A DNA stretch of 64,000 bases from Emcibacter sp. (lineage in GTDB: Bacteria > Pseudomonadota > Alphaproteobacteria > Sphingomonadales > Emcibacteraceae), in assembly GCA_021774785.1 (NCBI GenBank), contig JAJFIQ010000006.1, forward strand, positions 186,001-250,000, read 5' to 3'. The first letter of the stretch is position 1, and every line of letters starts with the position of its first letter. Shown piece after piece: positions 28,468 to 36,582 of this stretch. A program made the translations under genes and the position numbers. The notes below the pieces were generated by a model, which was given only the letters and a program-made list of their open reading frames with translations, was not told where the DNA came from and ran no database searches.

Positions 28468-29355
28468 ATGCTTAAATTTAATAAAAATTTTTCGCCCGAC
28501 TATGGGAAAGTCACACAAGTCACACCCTTGATCCGTCGACTCGTCGCCCATAACCCCTCACCCTTCACCTTTCATGGTACGGGCACTTATATTGTGGGAA
28601 CCAATAAAGTTGCGGTCATTGATCCGGGGCCGGCTATTGCCTCCCATATTCATGCCTTGGAAAAATTTCTGGAAACTGTGGAAGTCAGCCACATTCTGGT
28701 CACCCATAATCATGTGGATCATTCCCCAGCAGCACATCCCCTGAAGCTGGTCACGGGGGCAGATATATACGCCTTTGATATGGGAAGCCAAGCCGATGTG
28801 GACAATCATGCCGAAGAAGGTCGAGACCAACATTTCAGGTCCGACCATATCTTAAAGGATGGCGATATGATAGAGGGAGATGGCTGGACATTGGACGTTG
28901 TCCACACGCCCGGTCATCTGTCCAACCATTTATGCTTTGGTCTGCGGGAAGAAAAGGCCTTTTTCACCGGCGATCATGTGATGGGATGGTCCACATCCGT
29001 TGTTTCCCAACCGGACGGGGATATGAAAGATTATCTCTCTAGCCTTGAGAAGCTTCTGCACAGAGATGATGATATCTACTATCCGACCCACGGTGCCCCA
29101 ATAGAGAATCCACAGCCCTATGTCAAAGCCCTGATCGCCCATCGTCATGATCGGGAGAAGCAGATTCTGGCCGCCATTTCCGAAGGCGCCCATAATATCC
29201 CCGAAATGGTGGGTGCCATCTATAGCGACATTCCCACCTATCTCCACCCCGCCGCCGCAAGCTCGGTCCTGTCCCACCTGATCCATATGGCCGACAACGG
29301 TCAGATAACCTGTGACGGAGACATAACGAAAGACGGGGTTTTTACTGTAATCTAA
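28468..29355 (+). CDS. MBL-fold metallo-hydrolase (LACTB2-like)
   Basis: A 295-residue metallo-beta-lactamase-fold protein. Zinc motif THNHVDHSPAAH gives His80, His82, Asp84 and His85; further ligands are in HTPGHLSNH, FFTGDHVMGW and YPTHGAPI. The C-terminal 70 residues form the winged-helix-like tail found in the LACTB2 branch (ILAAISEGAHNIPEMVGAIY, then LSHLIHMADNGQI). Members include thioesterase-like and nuclease-like hydrolases, so the substrate is open. It is divergent from methionine gamma-lyase and cytoplasmic by absence of a signal peptide. Confidence 0.85.
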   Translation: MLKFNKNFSPDYGKVTQVTPLIRRLVAHNPSPFTFHGTGTYIVGTNKVAVIDPGPAIASHIHALEKFLETVEVSHILVTHNHVDHSPAAHPLKLVTGADIYAFDMGSQADVDNHAEEGRDQHFRSDHILKDGDMIEGDGWTLDVVHTPGHLSNHLCFGLREEKAFFTGDHVMGWSTSVVSQPDGDMKDYLSSLEKLLHRDDDIYYPTHGAPIENPQPYVKALIAHRHDREKQILAAISEGAHNIPEMVGAIYSDIPTYLHPAAASSVLSHLIHMADNGQITCDGDITKDGVFTVI

Positions 29356-29429
29356 TATTTGTTCTTGTTTTGTTCTATATTTTGAGTCTATAATACTGCC
29401 CCCTCCCATTATGAGAGACTCAAGAGAAT

Positions 29430-30713
29430 ATGTTGGAAATTCCCACTGCCCTTCGGTGGATGTATATTGATCTGAACAGCTATTTTGCCAGTGTTGAGCA
29501 GCAGCTACAGCCACACCTGCGCAACAGGCCGGTTGCGGTTGTGCCCACATCGGGTACCGACAGCACCTGCGCCATTGCCGCCAGCTATGAGGCCAAGGCA
29601 TTCGGCGTTAAAACCGGCACCATGATCTATGAAGCCCGCCGCCTGTGTCCCGGCCTGCTGATCGTACCCGCCCGTCATGACAAATATGTAGATTTCCACC
29701 ACCGGATTATGACGGAAATTGACCGTCATATTCCGCTGGAAAAAGTCTGTTCCATTGATGAGGTCGCCTGTCGCCTGATCGGACCGGAGCAAGACAAGGG
29801 CAATGCCATCGCCCTAGCCCAGCGCATCAAACAGAGCATTGCCGATAATGTGGGGCTTTACCTGAAAAGCTCCATCGGGATTGCACCCAACCGTTTTTTG
29901 GCCAAAGTGGCGGGTAACCTGCAAAAACCCAATGGCCTGACCGTGTTGGAAGCCCATGAACTGCCCGACCGACTACTTCATTTATCTCTGCGCGACCTGC
30001 CCGGTATTGGTCGCCGAATGGAACAGCGGCTTCGCGATGTGGGCATCACGAGCCTACAAAATTTCTGGAACCTTGATCCGAAACATGTGCGAAGAATCTG
30101 GCATAGTGTGGAGGGGGAGCGTTTCTGGTACGCCCTGCGCGGGGTTGAGGTTGCCGAGCCGTCGGAAACACAACGTCATACCGTGGGCCATAGCCATGTC
30201 CTGTCGCCGCGCATGCGCCCCCGACACAAGGCCCGCATGGTCGCCCGCAGATTAACCGTCAAGGCCGTGACCCGTATGCGTCGGCTGGGCTTTTACGCCA
30301 GTTTCTATAACCTTTATGTGCGTTTTGAATGCCGGGAGGAACCATCCCGATGGCAAAAGCATATTAAACTGCCCTACGCACAGAATAACTACTGCTTTCT
30401 GAAGGCCCTGAACGGCTTATGGGATGATATGTCGCAAGTAGAAAATTCAACCCATATAAAACAGATTTCCGTCGCCCTTTACGGGCTGGTTCATGAGGAT
30501 GACAGGATGCCGGATATGTTCGCGGCCCTGGGTGACCCCGTCGCCCGTGAGCAGAAAAAGCATAATCGCCTGTCAATTGCCATGGATCTGATCAATAAAA
30601 AATATGGTCTGGATACCATTGTCACCGGGGCCCTGCCCTGCCCCATGTCGCGCTATACCGGCAGCAAGATCGCATTCACCCGCATCCCCGAAAAGGCAGA
30701 ATTCCATGAATGA
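29430..30713 (+). CDS. Y-family DNA polymerase (DinB-like)
   Basis: A 427-residue translesion polymerase. Catalytic carboxylates are visible: Asp14 in YIDLNSYFASVEQ and Asp110-Glu111 in CSIDEV, with the fingers motif CAIAASYEAKAFGVKTGTM. The thumb contains the helix-hairpin-helix LRDLPGIGRRMEQRLRDVGI, and the little-finger region starts near SHVLSPRMRP. CSIDEVACRL differs from the SIDEAYLD usual in Pol IV, so this belongs to a side branch of the family rather than to classical dinB. The C-terminus ends in RIPEKAEFHE without an obvious clamp-binding QxxLF motif. Its stop overlaps a possible upstream ATG of nadA (ATGA), but the nadA start is more likely downstream. Confidence 0.88.
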   Translation: MLEIPTALRWMYIDLNSYFASVEQQLQPHLRNRPVAVVPTSGTDSTCAIAASYEAKAFGVKTGTMIYEARRLCPGLLIVPARHDKYVDFHHRIMTEIDRHIPLEKVCSIDEVACRLIGPEQDKGNAIALAQRIKQSIADNVGLYLKSSIGIAPNRFLAKVAGNLQKPNGLTVLEAHELPDRLLHLSLRDLPGIGRRMEQRLRDVGITSLQNFWNLDPKHVRRIWHSVEGERFWYALRGVEVAEPSETQRHTVGHSHVLSPRMRPRHKARMVARRLTVKAVTRMRRLGFYASFYNLYVRFECREEPSRWQKHIKLPYAQNNYCFLKALNGLWDDMSQVENSTHIKQISVALYGLVHEDDRMPDMFAALGDPVAREQKKHNRLSIAMDLINKKYGLDTIVTGALPCPMSRYTGSKIAFTRIPEKAEFHE

Positions 30714-30784
30714 CCTTGCCAAGCTTGACAGCAGAAGTTAAACCTCCATCTATAGGATATAATTTAATCTGGTCAGGAATGAGT

Positions 30785-31789
30785 ATGTCTATACCCTTGA
30801 TGGGAAAGCACGGCCCCACTGACGCCGAGCTACTGGAAGAAATCAACCAACTACGCATCGAAAAAAATGCCGTCATTCTCGCCCATTATTATCAGGATGG
30901 CAGGATACAGGATCTGGCGGATTTTGTCGGTGACAGCCTCGACCTGTCGCGCAAGGCCGCATCGACGGATGCGGATGTCATTGTATTCTGCGGGGTACGT
31001 TTCATGGCGGAAGTTGCCAAAATCCTCAGCCCCGGCAAGACCGTTGTCCTGCCCGATATGGAAGCAGGCTGTTCATTGGAAGACAGTTGCCCGCCGGATG
31101 AGTTTGCCGCCTTTCGCGCCAAATATCCCGACCATATCAGTCTGACCTATATCAACTGCTCTGCGGCCGTTAAAACTCATTCCGATATTATTATCACCTC
31201 CAGCAATGCCAAACATATCATTGACCAGATACCAGAGGATAAACCGATCCTGTTGGCCCCGGATCAACATCTTGGCGGGTACCTCGCCAAGGAATCTGGT
31301 CGCGAAATGGTGTTATGGCCCGGCTCCTGCATTGTGCATGAGCAATTTTCCGAAAAAGAGCTAATCAAGCTCAAAACCGAACATCCCGATGCCCCCGTTG
31401 CCGCCCACCCGGAATGTCCGGCCCATATCCTGAACCATGCCGATCATGTGGGATCCACGTCATCCATCCTGAAATTTGTTCTGGAAAATGACGCCAACAC
31501 CTTCATCATCGCCACGGAACCCGGCATCATTCATCAGATGGAAAAATCATCCCCTGAAAAAACTTTCATCGGAGCGCCCGGTATGGACGGGGAATGTAAT
31601 TGCAACCAATGCCCGTTCATGGCGCTGAACACGCTGGAGAAGCTGCGCGACTGCCTGCGTGATCTGACCCCGACCATAGAGATCAGCGAGCAGGAACGGC
31701 TGGCGGCCAAAGCCCCGTTGGACCGGATGCTGGAAATGTCACCGCCAATGGCTCAGAACAGACCGCCGAAATCTGGACGAGCTTATTAA
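30785..31789 (+). CDS. nadA: Quinolinate synthase A
   Basis: NadA joins iminoaspartate and dihydroxyacetone phosphate to form quinolinate, using a [4Fe-4S] cluster, in de novo NAD synthesis. Signatures: AVILAHYYQDGRIQDLADF, GDSLDLSR, VFCGVRFMAEVAKIL, GSCIVHEQF and the cluster region GECNCNQCPFMALNTLEKL. The frame opens at ATG 30710, overlapping the polymerase gene, but residues before 30785 are not NadA-like; ATG 30785 follows GGA with suitable spacing and gives 334 residues, normal for the family. nadC follows with its ATG directly after the stop codon. nadB, which makes iminoaspartate, is not in the window. Confidence 0.93.
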   Translation: MSIPLMGKHGPTDAELLEEINQLRIEKNAVILAHYYQDGRIQDLADFVGDSLDLSRKAASTDADVIVFCGVRFMAEVAKILSPGKTVVLPDMEAGCSLEDSCPPDEFAAFRAKYPDHISLTYINCSAAVKTHSDIIITSSNAKHIIDQIPEDKPILLAPDQHLGGYLAKESGREMVLWPGSCIVHEQFSEKELIKLKTEHPDAPVAAHPECPAHILNHADHVGSTSSILKFVLENDANTFIIATEPGIIHQMEKSSPEKTFIGAPGMDGECNCNQCPFMALNTLEKLRDCLRDLTPTIEISEQERLAAKAPLDRMLEMSPPMAQNRPPKSGRAY

Positions 31790-32644
31790 ATGGTGGAATC
31801 TCCGCTTTATAAGGAAGAACTACGCCAATTCATCAAATCCGCACTGGATGAGGATGTGGGTCATGGCGACCTGACCAGCCTTGCCACCATTCCGGCGGAT
31901 CAAAACCTGTCGGCAGCTATGGTTGCCCGGGAAAATATCGTGGTGGCAGGCATGTTCATCGCCGTGGAAGTGATCCGAACCTGTGACCCGCTGGCAAAGA
32001 TCGAGATTATCACGGCGGACGGAGCCGAGGTCGTGGCGGGCAGTATCATGTTGAAAGTGGAAGGCAATGCCAGAAAGCTGCTGACCGCAGAACGTACGGC
32101 CCTCAATATCCTGCAACATCTGTCGGGGATAGCGACCCTCACCCGCATTTATGTGCGCGAAATAGAGCATACGGACTGCCGCCTGCTGGATACCCGCAAG
32201 ACCATTCCCGGCTACCGTAAACTGGCCAAATATGCCGCCGCTCTTGGCGGAGCCATGAACCACCGTATGCGCCTAGATGATGGCCTTCTGATCAAGGACA
32301 ATCATATCGCACAGGTGGGTAGCATCAGCCAAGCCATTGAGGCCGCGAAAGCCCATGATACTAGTGCCAGTACCATCGGCATCACGGTCGAATGCGATAC
32401 ACTGGATCAAGCCGCCGATGCGGTAGAGGCTGGCGCAGACCGATTGCTACTGGATAATATGCGTAACGACCAATTGACCTCTGCTGTGGCGAAGTACAAA
32501 GGTCAGGTCAAGCTGGAAGCATCCGGTGGCGTGACACTAAGTACCATAAAAGAGATTGCCGAGACGGGCGTGGATTACATCTCCGTAGGCCGCATCACCC
32601 AATCCGCCCCGGCGGTTGATATCGGACTGGATTATCTGGATTAG
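31790..32644 (+). CDS. nadC: Nicotinate-nucleotide diphosphorylase (quinolinate phosphoribosyltransferase)
   Basis: A 284-residue NadC that converts quinolinate and PRPP to nicotinate mononucleotide. Recognised by DEDVGHGDLTS, LLTAERTALNILQHLSGIAT, DTRKTIPGYRKLAKYAAALG, MRLDDGLLIKDNHIA, ITVECDTLDQ, LLLDNM, LEASGGVTL and DYISVGRIT. Its ATG abuts the nadA stop codon (no gap), so the two are cotranscribed and translationally coupled. There is no visible terminator after it. Confidence 0.95.
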   Translation: MVESPLYKEELRQFIKSALDEDVGHGDLTSLATIPADQNLSAAMVARENIVVAGMFIAVEVIRTCDPLAKIEIITADGAEVVAGSIMLKVEGNARKLLTAERTALNILQHLSGIATLTRIYVREIEHTDCRLLDTRKTIPGYRKLAKYAAALGGAMNHRMRLDDGLLIKDNHIAQVGSISQAIEAAKAHDTSASTIGITVECDTLDQAADAVEAGADRLLLDNMRNDQLTSAVAKYKGQVKLEASGGVTLSTIKEIAETGVDYISVGRITQSAPAVDIGLDYLD

Positions 32645-32688
32645 GAATTAATTCAGAAATATCTCACTTTTTTATTTGAAAAGTAATT

Positions 32689-32750
32689 TTATGCAAGACA
32701 CCTTCTGTCTTAACGCGCTCACCATCCTTGATGGATGGCGCATAGCGGAA
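32689..32750. repeat. 62-base exact repeat, 3' part (partner 34311-34372)
   Basis: Identical to 34311-34372, which encodes the C-terminal APSIKDGERVKTEGVLHK region of the intact gene. Exact identity over 62 coding bases suggests a recent duplication or gene conversion. Confidence 0.9.
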
Positions 32751-32769
32751 TTGTGCCAGAGCATCCATC

Positions 32770-32863
32770 AAAGTTCACTCATTTGAGCCAGATTGAAGGC
32801 TGCCGTAGCATGGGGATTTGATATTTTACCATAAACCTTCGGCGTCAATTCATACATCTGCTT
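32770..32863. repeat. 94-base exact repeat, 5' part (partner 35131-35224)
   Basis: Identical to 35131-35224. Between the two repeat blocks only 19 bases remain here versus 758 in the intact gene, which dates the deletion after the duplication. Confidence 0.9.
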
Positions 32864-33136
32864 GGAAAATTTCAGAGCCATGTCATAATCACCTGCCCCT
32901 AGGCTGTCCATATAGCTCTCATATAGGGTAATAACTACCATTTTTTGATCGGCCTTTTCATCGGCCAGCAACGATATTGGCGTCAAGAAAATTAACGCTC
33001 CAAAAACAACAACAAACAGACGTGACATGATTTCCCCTTATATTTCCCAACAATATTGGAAAAGACTATAAGAAAGCAAACTGATTGCCAAGGGTGTTTT
33101 TCAGTTTTGCTTTAAGGCCCGCTGTTACATTAAGGG

Positions 33137-34237
33137 TCAGTTTTTCATGACAAAGCTCATCTTATGCAAAACGTCAAATGCCTTGACGGGTTTGCCATCC
33201 TTGATTGAAGGGGCATATCTGAATTTTGATAACGCGCTTACCGCCTCATCATTAAAGACTTTATCCGTTGTCTCAATAATTTTTATATCTTTAACCCGGC
33301 CTTCCTCATCAACCGTAAACTTGCCAATAACATAACCGCCTTTTTCATGGCGGCGGGCCGTAACAGGATAATTTGGTGCTATTTTATATAATAGATACAC
33401 ATATCCACGTTTGTTTTCTGGACGCGCCATTGCATAGGCAATACAATGTATTGTTGCCTTATCACCCTCATTCATATTTTCATAGGTATCCACCAAATAA
33501 GAATATATATTCGTTATTCGCCTGTCATCATATTCAAGGATATTTTTATAGGCTGCCAATGCGTTCTCAAACATGATCGCCGCTTTACGGTTTTGTCCAT
33601 AATTAAGCAGATTTCTACCCTGCCAGAAAACTGCAGAGACAGTTTTATTATGGTTTTCGCCGTAACTTTTATAAAACAGATCATAGGCTATTTTTAAATG
33701 TGTTTTAGCCTCAGCGCGTTTGCCGTAGATATGGGTATAATATAAACCCAGTGCCAATTCATAATCCCCGATTTCCCCTTTAGGCAACTTCAATTTTTTT
33801 GCAAGTTTCAAGGTTTTCCATGCGTAAATTATAGTCCTCTTATCATCCCCGCTAATATGATAAACTAAGGTCAAACCTTCCAATACGGATAAGTAGAGTT
33901 TATCCTTTGGCACCTTCATCTTCTTGGTAATATATAGATATTCCTGATAGAATTGGATAGCTTCATAATATAAATTTTGATATCCCCTCATTTCTGCCAG
34001 ATGCAAAGCTGCTGCTGCATGGGCGTCTGATATTTTACCGTATACTTTAGGGGTCAGCGCATACATCTGCTCGGCAAACTTCAAGGCAGCGTCAGTATCC
34101 CCCTCTTTGAAGCTGGCATTATAGCCTTCATGTAATCTGAGAATTTCAGCCTCTTGATCAACGTCATCACCGGCTAGGGCGGGTGGTGGAAGTAAACAGA
34201 TAAGCGCACTAAGAATAGTAATGAATAAATGTGACAT
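33137..34237 (-). CDS. Secreted TPR protein with TonB-like C-terminal domain (copy B)
   Basis: A 366-residue protein with a cleavable signal peptide (MSHLFITILSALICLLPPPA, then LAGDD), helical TPR-like repeats over about residues 25-275 (for example DAALKFAEQMYALTPKVYGK, and AKTHLKIAYDLFYKSYGENH), and a C-terminal domain resembling TonB_C (NYPVTARRHEKGGYVIGKFT, VDEEGRVKDIKII, EAVSALSKFRYAPSIKDGKP). True TonB has an N-terminal membrane anchor; here the signal looks cleavable and there is no proline-rich spacer, so it would be free in the periplasm. Function is not known. It is the second of three tandem paralogues, 45 bases after copy A. Confidence 0.82.
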   Translation of the reverse strand: MSHLFITILSALICLLPPPALAGDDVDQEAEILRLHEGYNASFKEGDTDAALKFAEQMYALTPKVYGKISDAHAAAALHLAEMRGYQNLYYEAIQFYQEYLYITKKMKVPKDKLYLSVLEGLTLVYHISGDDKRTIIYAWKTLKLAKKLKLPKGEIGDYELALGLYYTHIYGKRAEAKTHLKIAYDLFYKSYGENHNKTVSAVFWQGRNLLNYGQNRKAAIMFENALAAYKNILEYDDRRITNIYSYLVDTYENMNEGDKATIHCIAYAMARPENKRGYVYLLYKIAPNYPVTARRHEKGGYVIGKFTVDEEGRVKDIKIIETTDKVFNDEAVSALSKFRYAPSIKDGKPVKAFDVLHKMSFVMKN

Positions 34238-34282
34238 AATTTCCTCTCATATTTTCCCGCAATATCAAGAAAATTCTTAAAA

Positions 34283-35389
34283 TTACCGCCGTTCCATTTT
34301 AAAAGTCACTTTATGCAAGACACCTTCTGTCTTAACGCGCTCACCATCCTTGATGGATGGCGCATAGCGGAACTTTGACAAAGCCTCATGGGCCGCTTTT
34401 TCAAAAGTTTTTACATTCTCGCCTTCCAGCGTTTTTATGTCTTTGACCTGACCAAACTCATCAACAATAAATTCTGCAATGATATAGCCTTCGCTTTGGC
34501 TACGTTCCGCACTGTGGGGATAGACGGGTATTACCTTATATAGCGGTTCAATTTCCCGTTCAAAACCTACTGGGCGCTCCTTTGCTACCGCAATGCAATG
34601 CTCCGTAGATTTTTCCTTTTCCCCTAATTTTTCATAAGTATTCACCAGAAAGGCGTGGGTTTGTAGAATAGAGCCATGCCCCGGATCTAGATTTTCGTTA
34701 TAAATTTCCAGAACATTCTCAAATTCTTCGGCGGCCTTACGGTTTTTATTAAGGCCCATGCTCAACTTTGCCCTCCAGAACAAAGCCTTTGCCGTCTTTA
34801 TATGATGTTCCCCATATGAGGCCGAAAATAGTTTTATGGCTTTGTTTACACGCTTCTTAGCCTTGCCAGCCTTACCATAAATTCGGTAGTTATATATGCC
34901 CAAAGCAAGTTCATATTCAGCCAATATCTCATCCTGTATATTCAATGCCTTGGCAAGTTTCAATTCCTTGCGGCCATTTTTTGCCGCCTTCTTATAATAA
35001 TCACCCCGCATATATGCCTTGGTCAATAATCTCAATTTCCCCAAATATTTTTCATCTTTCGGTACATTTAAGGCATCCAGAATATCAATATGTTCCCGAT
35101 AAAGTGCTGCGGCATCTTCTCTGATATATAAAAGTTCACTCATTTGAGCCAGATTGAAGGCTGCCGTAGCATGGGGATTTGATATTTTACCATAAACCTT
35201 CGGCGTCAATTCATACATCTGCTTTGCATACTTCAGGGCCGCCTGATTATCTTCTTCCTTCAGGCTGGCTCTATAGCTCTTATACAGGCTAATAACTTGC
35301 GCCTTTTTACCAGCGTCTTCATTCGCGAACACGGATGATGGCATCAGAATGATAAACATTCCTAAAATAATAATGAATAGACGTAACAT
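34283..35389 (-). CDS. Secreted TPR protein with TonB-like C-terminal domain (copy A)
   Basis: A 368-residue paralogue of the gene downstream: signal peptide (MLRLFIIILGMFIILMPSSV, then FANED), TPR-like helices (KYAKQMYELTPKVYGKISNP, and AKKRVNKAIKLFSASYGEHH), and a TonB_C-like end (PVYPHSAERSQSEGYIIAEF, then FRYAPSIKDGERVK). It is the probable parent of the decayed copy at 32664-33028, with which it shares exact blocks at both ends. Lack of a membrane anchor argues against a normal TonB role. There is no ExbB/ExbD gene nearby. Confidence 0.82.
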   Translation of the reverse strand: MLRLFIIILGMFIILMPSSVFANEDAGKKAQVISLYKSYRASLKEEDNQAALKYAKQMYELTPKVYGKISNPHATAAFNLAQMSELLYIREDAAALYREHIDILDALNVPKDEKYLGKLRLLTKAYMRGDYYKKAAKNGRKELKLAKALNIQDEILAEYELALGIYNYRIYGKAGKAKKRVNKAIKLFSASYGEHHIKTAKALFWRAKLSMGLNKNRKAAEEFENVLEIYNENLDPGHGSILQTHAFLVNTYEKLGEKEKSTEHCIAVAKERPVGFEREIEPLYKVIPVYPHSAERSQSEGYIIAEFIVDEFGQVKDIKTLEGENVKTFEKAAHEALSKFRYAPSIKDGERVKTEGVLHKVTFKMERR

Positions 35390-35466
35390 GATTTCCCCTT
35401 ATAGTTTCCCATAATATTTGAAAGAGATTATAAGAAACCAAGCTGATTGCCAAGGGTATTTTCTAA

Positions 35467-36582
35467 TCAGGGTATTGGGACAGTCGCGCCACTGTTCTGG
35501 TCAAAATCCGTTGTTTTCGAAACCCGGCCCACCATCCAGCCGCTGAACCGCCATAACATCCATGTCAGCAGGATGGAAACATAACCATCCACCGCATAAT
35601 GCCAGCCCAGATGCACAGCCCCCACCTGAATGAAGATCAGATACAAAAGGGCCGCATAGCCCATTTTTCGGTTGATTTCCCGTACCGCCAGAAAGACCAG
35701 CATGGCGAAAGATACATGCATACTGGGCATGGCCGTAATACCGCTGCCCAAACCAATATAATCATCCGTATAAAAGGACCATAACAATTCCTGATTCAAT
35801 ATGGCATAGAGACCCACTTGACCATTATCACCCTGTATAACCCCAGAAATCTCATGGAGCCGACCCATAAGAGGACTATAGACATTAACCCCATCGACAA
35901 AATTACCGTAAAAGCACGGACCTGCGGCTGGTAAAATCACCGCCAGAAAAGTCCCCAATACGCCCCATATCAGAATATAGGATAATAAAAATTTTGTCCG
36001 AACCCGCCCTAACCCGTGGTTGGCAATCATCCATGCGGTGAACAGCATTAACAGGACAAACCATGTCTGATAAATAAAATCCACCACCTCAGTCACTAGT
36101 CCGGCCCCAAAGACCGCATGGGTCAATTCCCAGGGGTGAAAACCAAAATGCAGAGCTCGGTCTATCTCCATCAAGGGCACATCCAGATAAAACGGGTTTA
36201 CCATGGGAAAGAGCGTCTTTACCGACCCAAAGAGTGACATCATGAGCGAAATACCAAGCAGAGGCATGAGAATAGTGAAAACCACACGCCTGTTGAGCCA
36301 GTTTTCTTTTAAATCCGGAATGAAATTTTTCTTGTCCAGATAATAGCCGTGCCTCACCCTGTTTGATAAAAGGTGATAGAATGACTTTAAGATAAGGAGA
36401 AGAGTAAATACGCTGAAAAAAAGTGCCTTATAAATTCTGAGGCTGGCATATTGATAAAGATCATTATACAAAAAGAAAATAACCGCACATAAGGTATAGA
36501 CAAAAAAAGTCCCAAGAATTAACCCATTCTCACGGGAAAAATTGTCCCCCAGCGCAGAAATATATTCATTTTTCTTATTCAA
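35467..36582 (-). CDS. PAP2-superfamily membrane protein (second of pair)
   Basis: A polytopic PAP2_3/inositol-phosphotransferase-like protein of about 371 residues. Motifs: AAGPCFYGNF, GSGITAMPSMHVSFAMLVFL and HLGWHYAVDGYVSILLTWML, which carry the catalytic histidines and the aspartate in the pattern PSMH...HxxxD. The frame opens at 36630, but I prefer TTG 36582: GGAGA lies just upstream, it leaves only an 8-base overlap with the gene before, and it aligns the N-terminus with that paralogue. Such proteins move phosphate or phospho-headgroups between lipids; the substrate is unknown. Start codon uncertain. Confidence 0.78.
   Translation of the reverse strand: MNKKNEYISALGDNFSRENGLILGTFFVYTLCAVIFFLYNDLYQYASLRIYKALFFSVFTLLLILKSFYHLLSNRVRHGYYLDKKNFIPDLKENWLNRRVVFTILMPLLGISLMMSLFGSVKTLFPMVNPFYLDVPLMEIDRALHFGFHPWELTHAVFGAGLVTEVVDFIYQTWFVLLMLFTAWMIANHGLGRVRTKFLLSYILIWGVLGTFLAVILPAAGPCFYGNFVDGVNVYSPLMGRLHEISGVIQGDNGQVGLYAILNQELLWSFYTDDYIGLGSGITAMPSMHVSFAMLVFLAVREINRKMGYAALLYLIFIQVGAVHLGWHYAVDGYVSILLTWMLWRFSGWMVGRVSKTTDFDQNSGATVPIP

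Larger units (their letters stand above)
32664..33028 (-). pseudogene. Decayed third copy of TPR/TonB-C-domain protein (internal deletion)
   Basis: The 5' part (32768-33028) encodes an 86-residue start with signal peptide and the conserved ELTPKVYGKISNPHATAAFN, ending in TGA right after AQMSEL. The 3' part, in another frame (32664 to about 32765), still encodes the C-terminus FRYAPSIKDGERVKTEGVLH. Both parts match the intact gene at 34283-35389, including exact repeats of 94 and 62 bases, but about 740 bases between them are missing and the frame is broken at the junction. The upstream region is also shared, so this copy came from that gene. A short secreted peptide could still be made. Confidence 0.88.

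Noticed and set aside
28930-29601. Open frame of 223 codons on the minus strand
   Set aside because: It is antisense to the MBL hydrolase and Y-family polymerase, both clearly real, and shows no family motif.
30710-30784. nadA start at the ATGA overlap with the polymerase gene
   Set aside because: The first 25 residues are not NadA-like, and ATG 30785 has a better ribosome site and gives the usual length; the coupling seems to be chance.
33137-35389. Classical TonB energy transducers
   Set aside because: No N-terminal membrane anchor, no proline-rich linker and no ExbB/ExbD genes; the N-terminal part is TPR-like.
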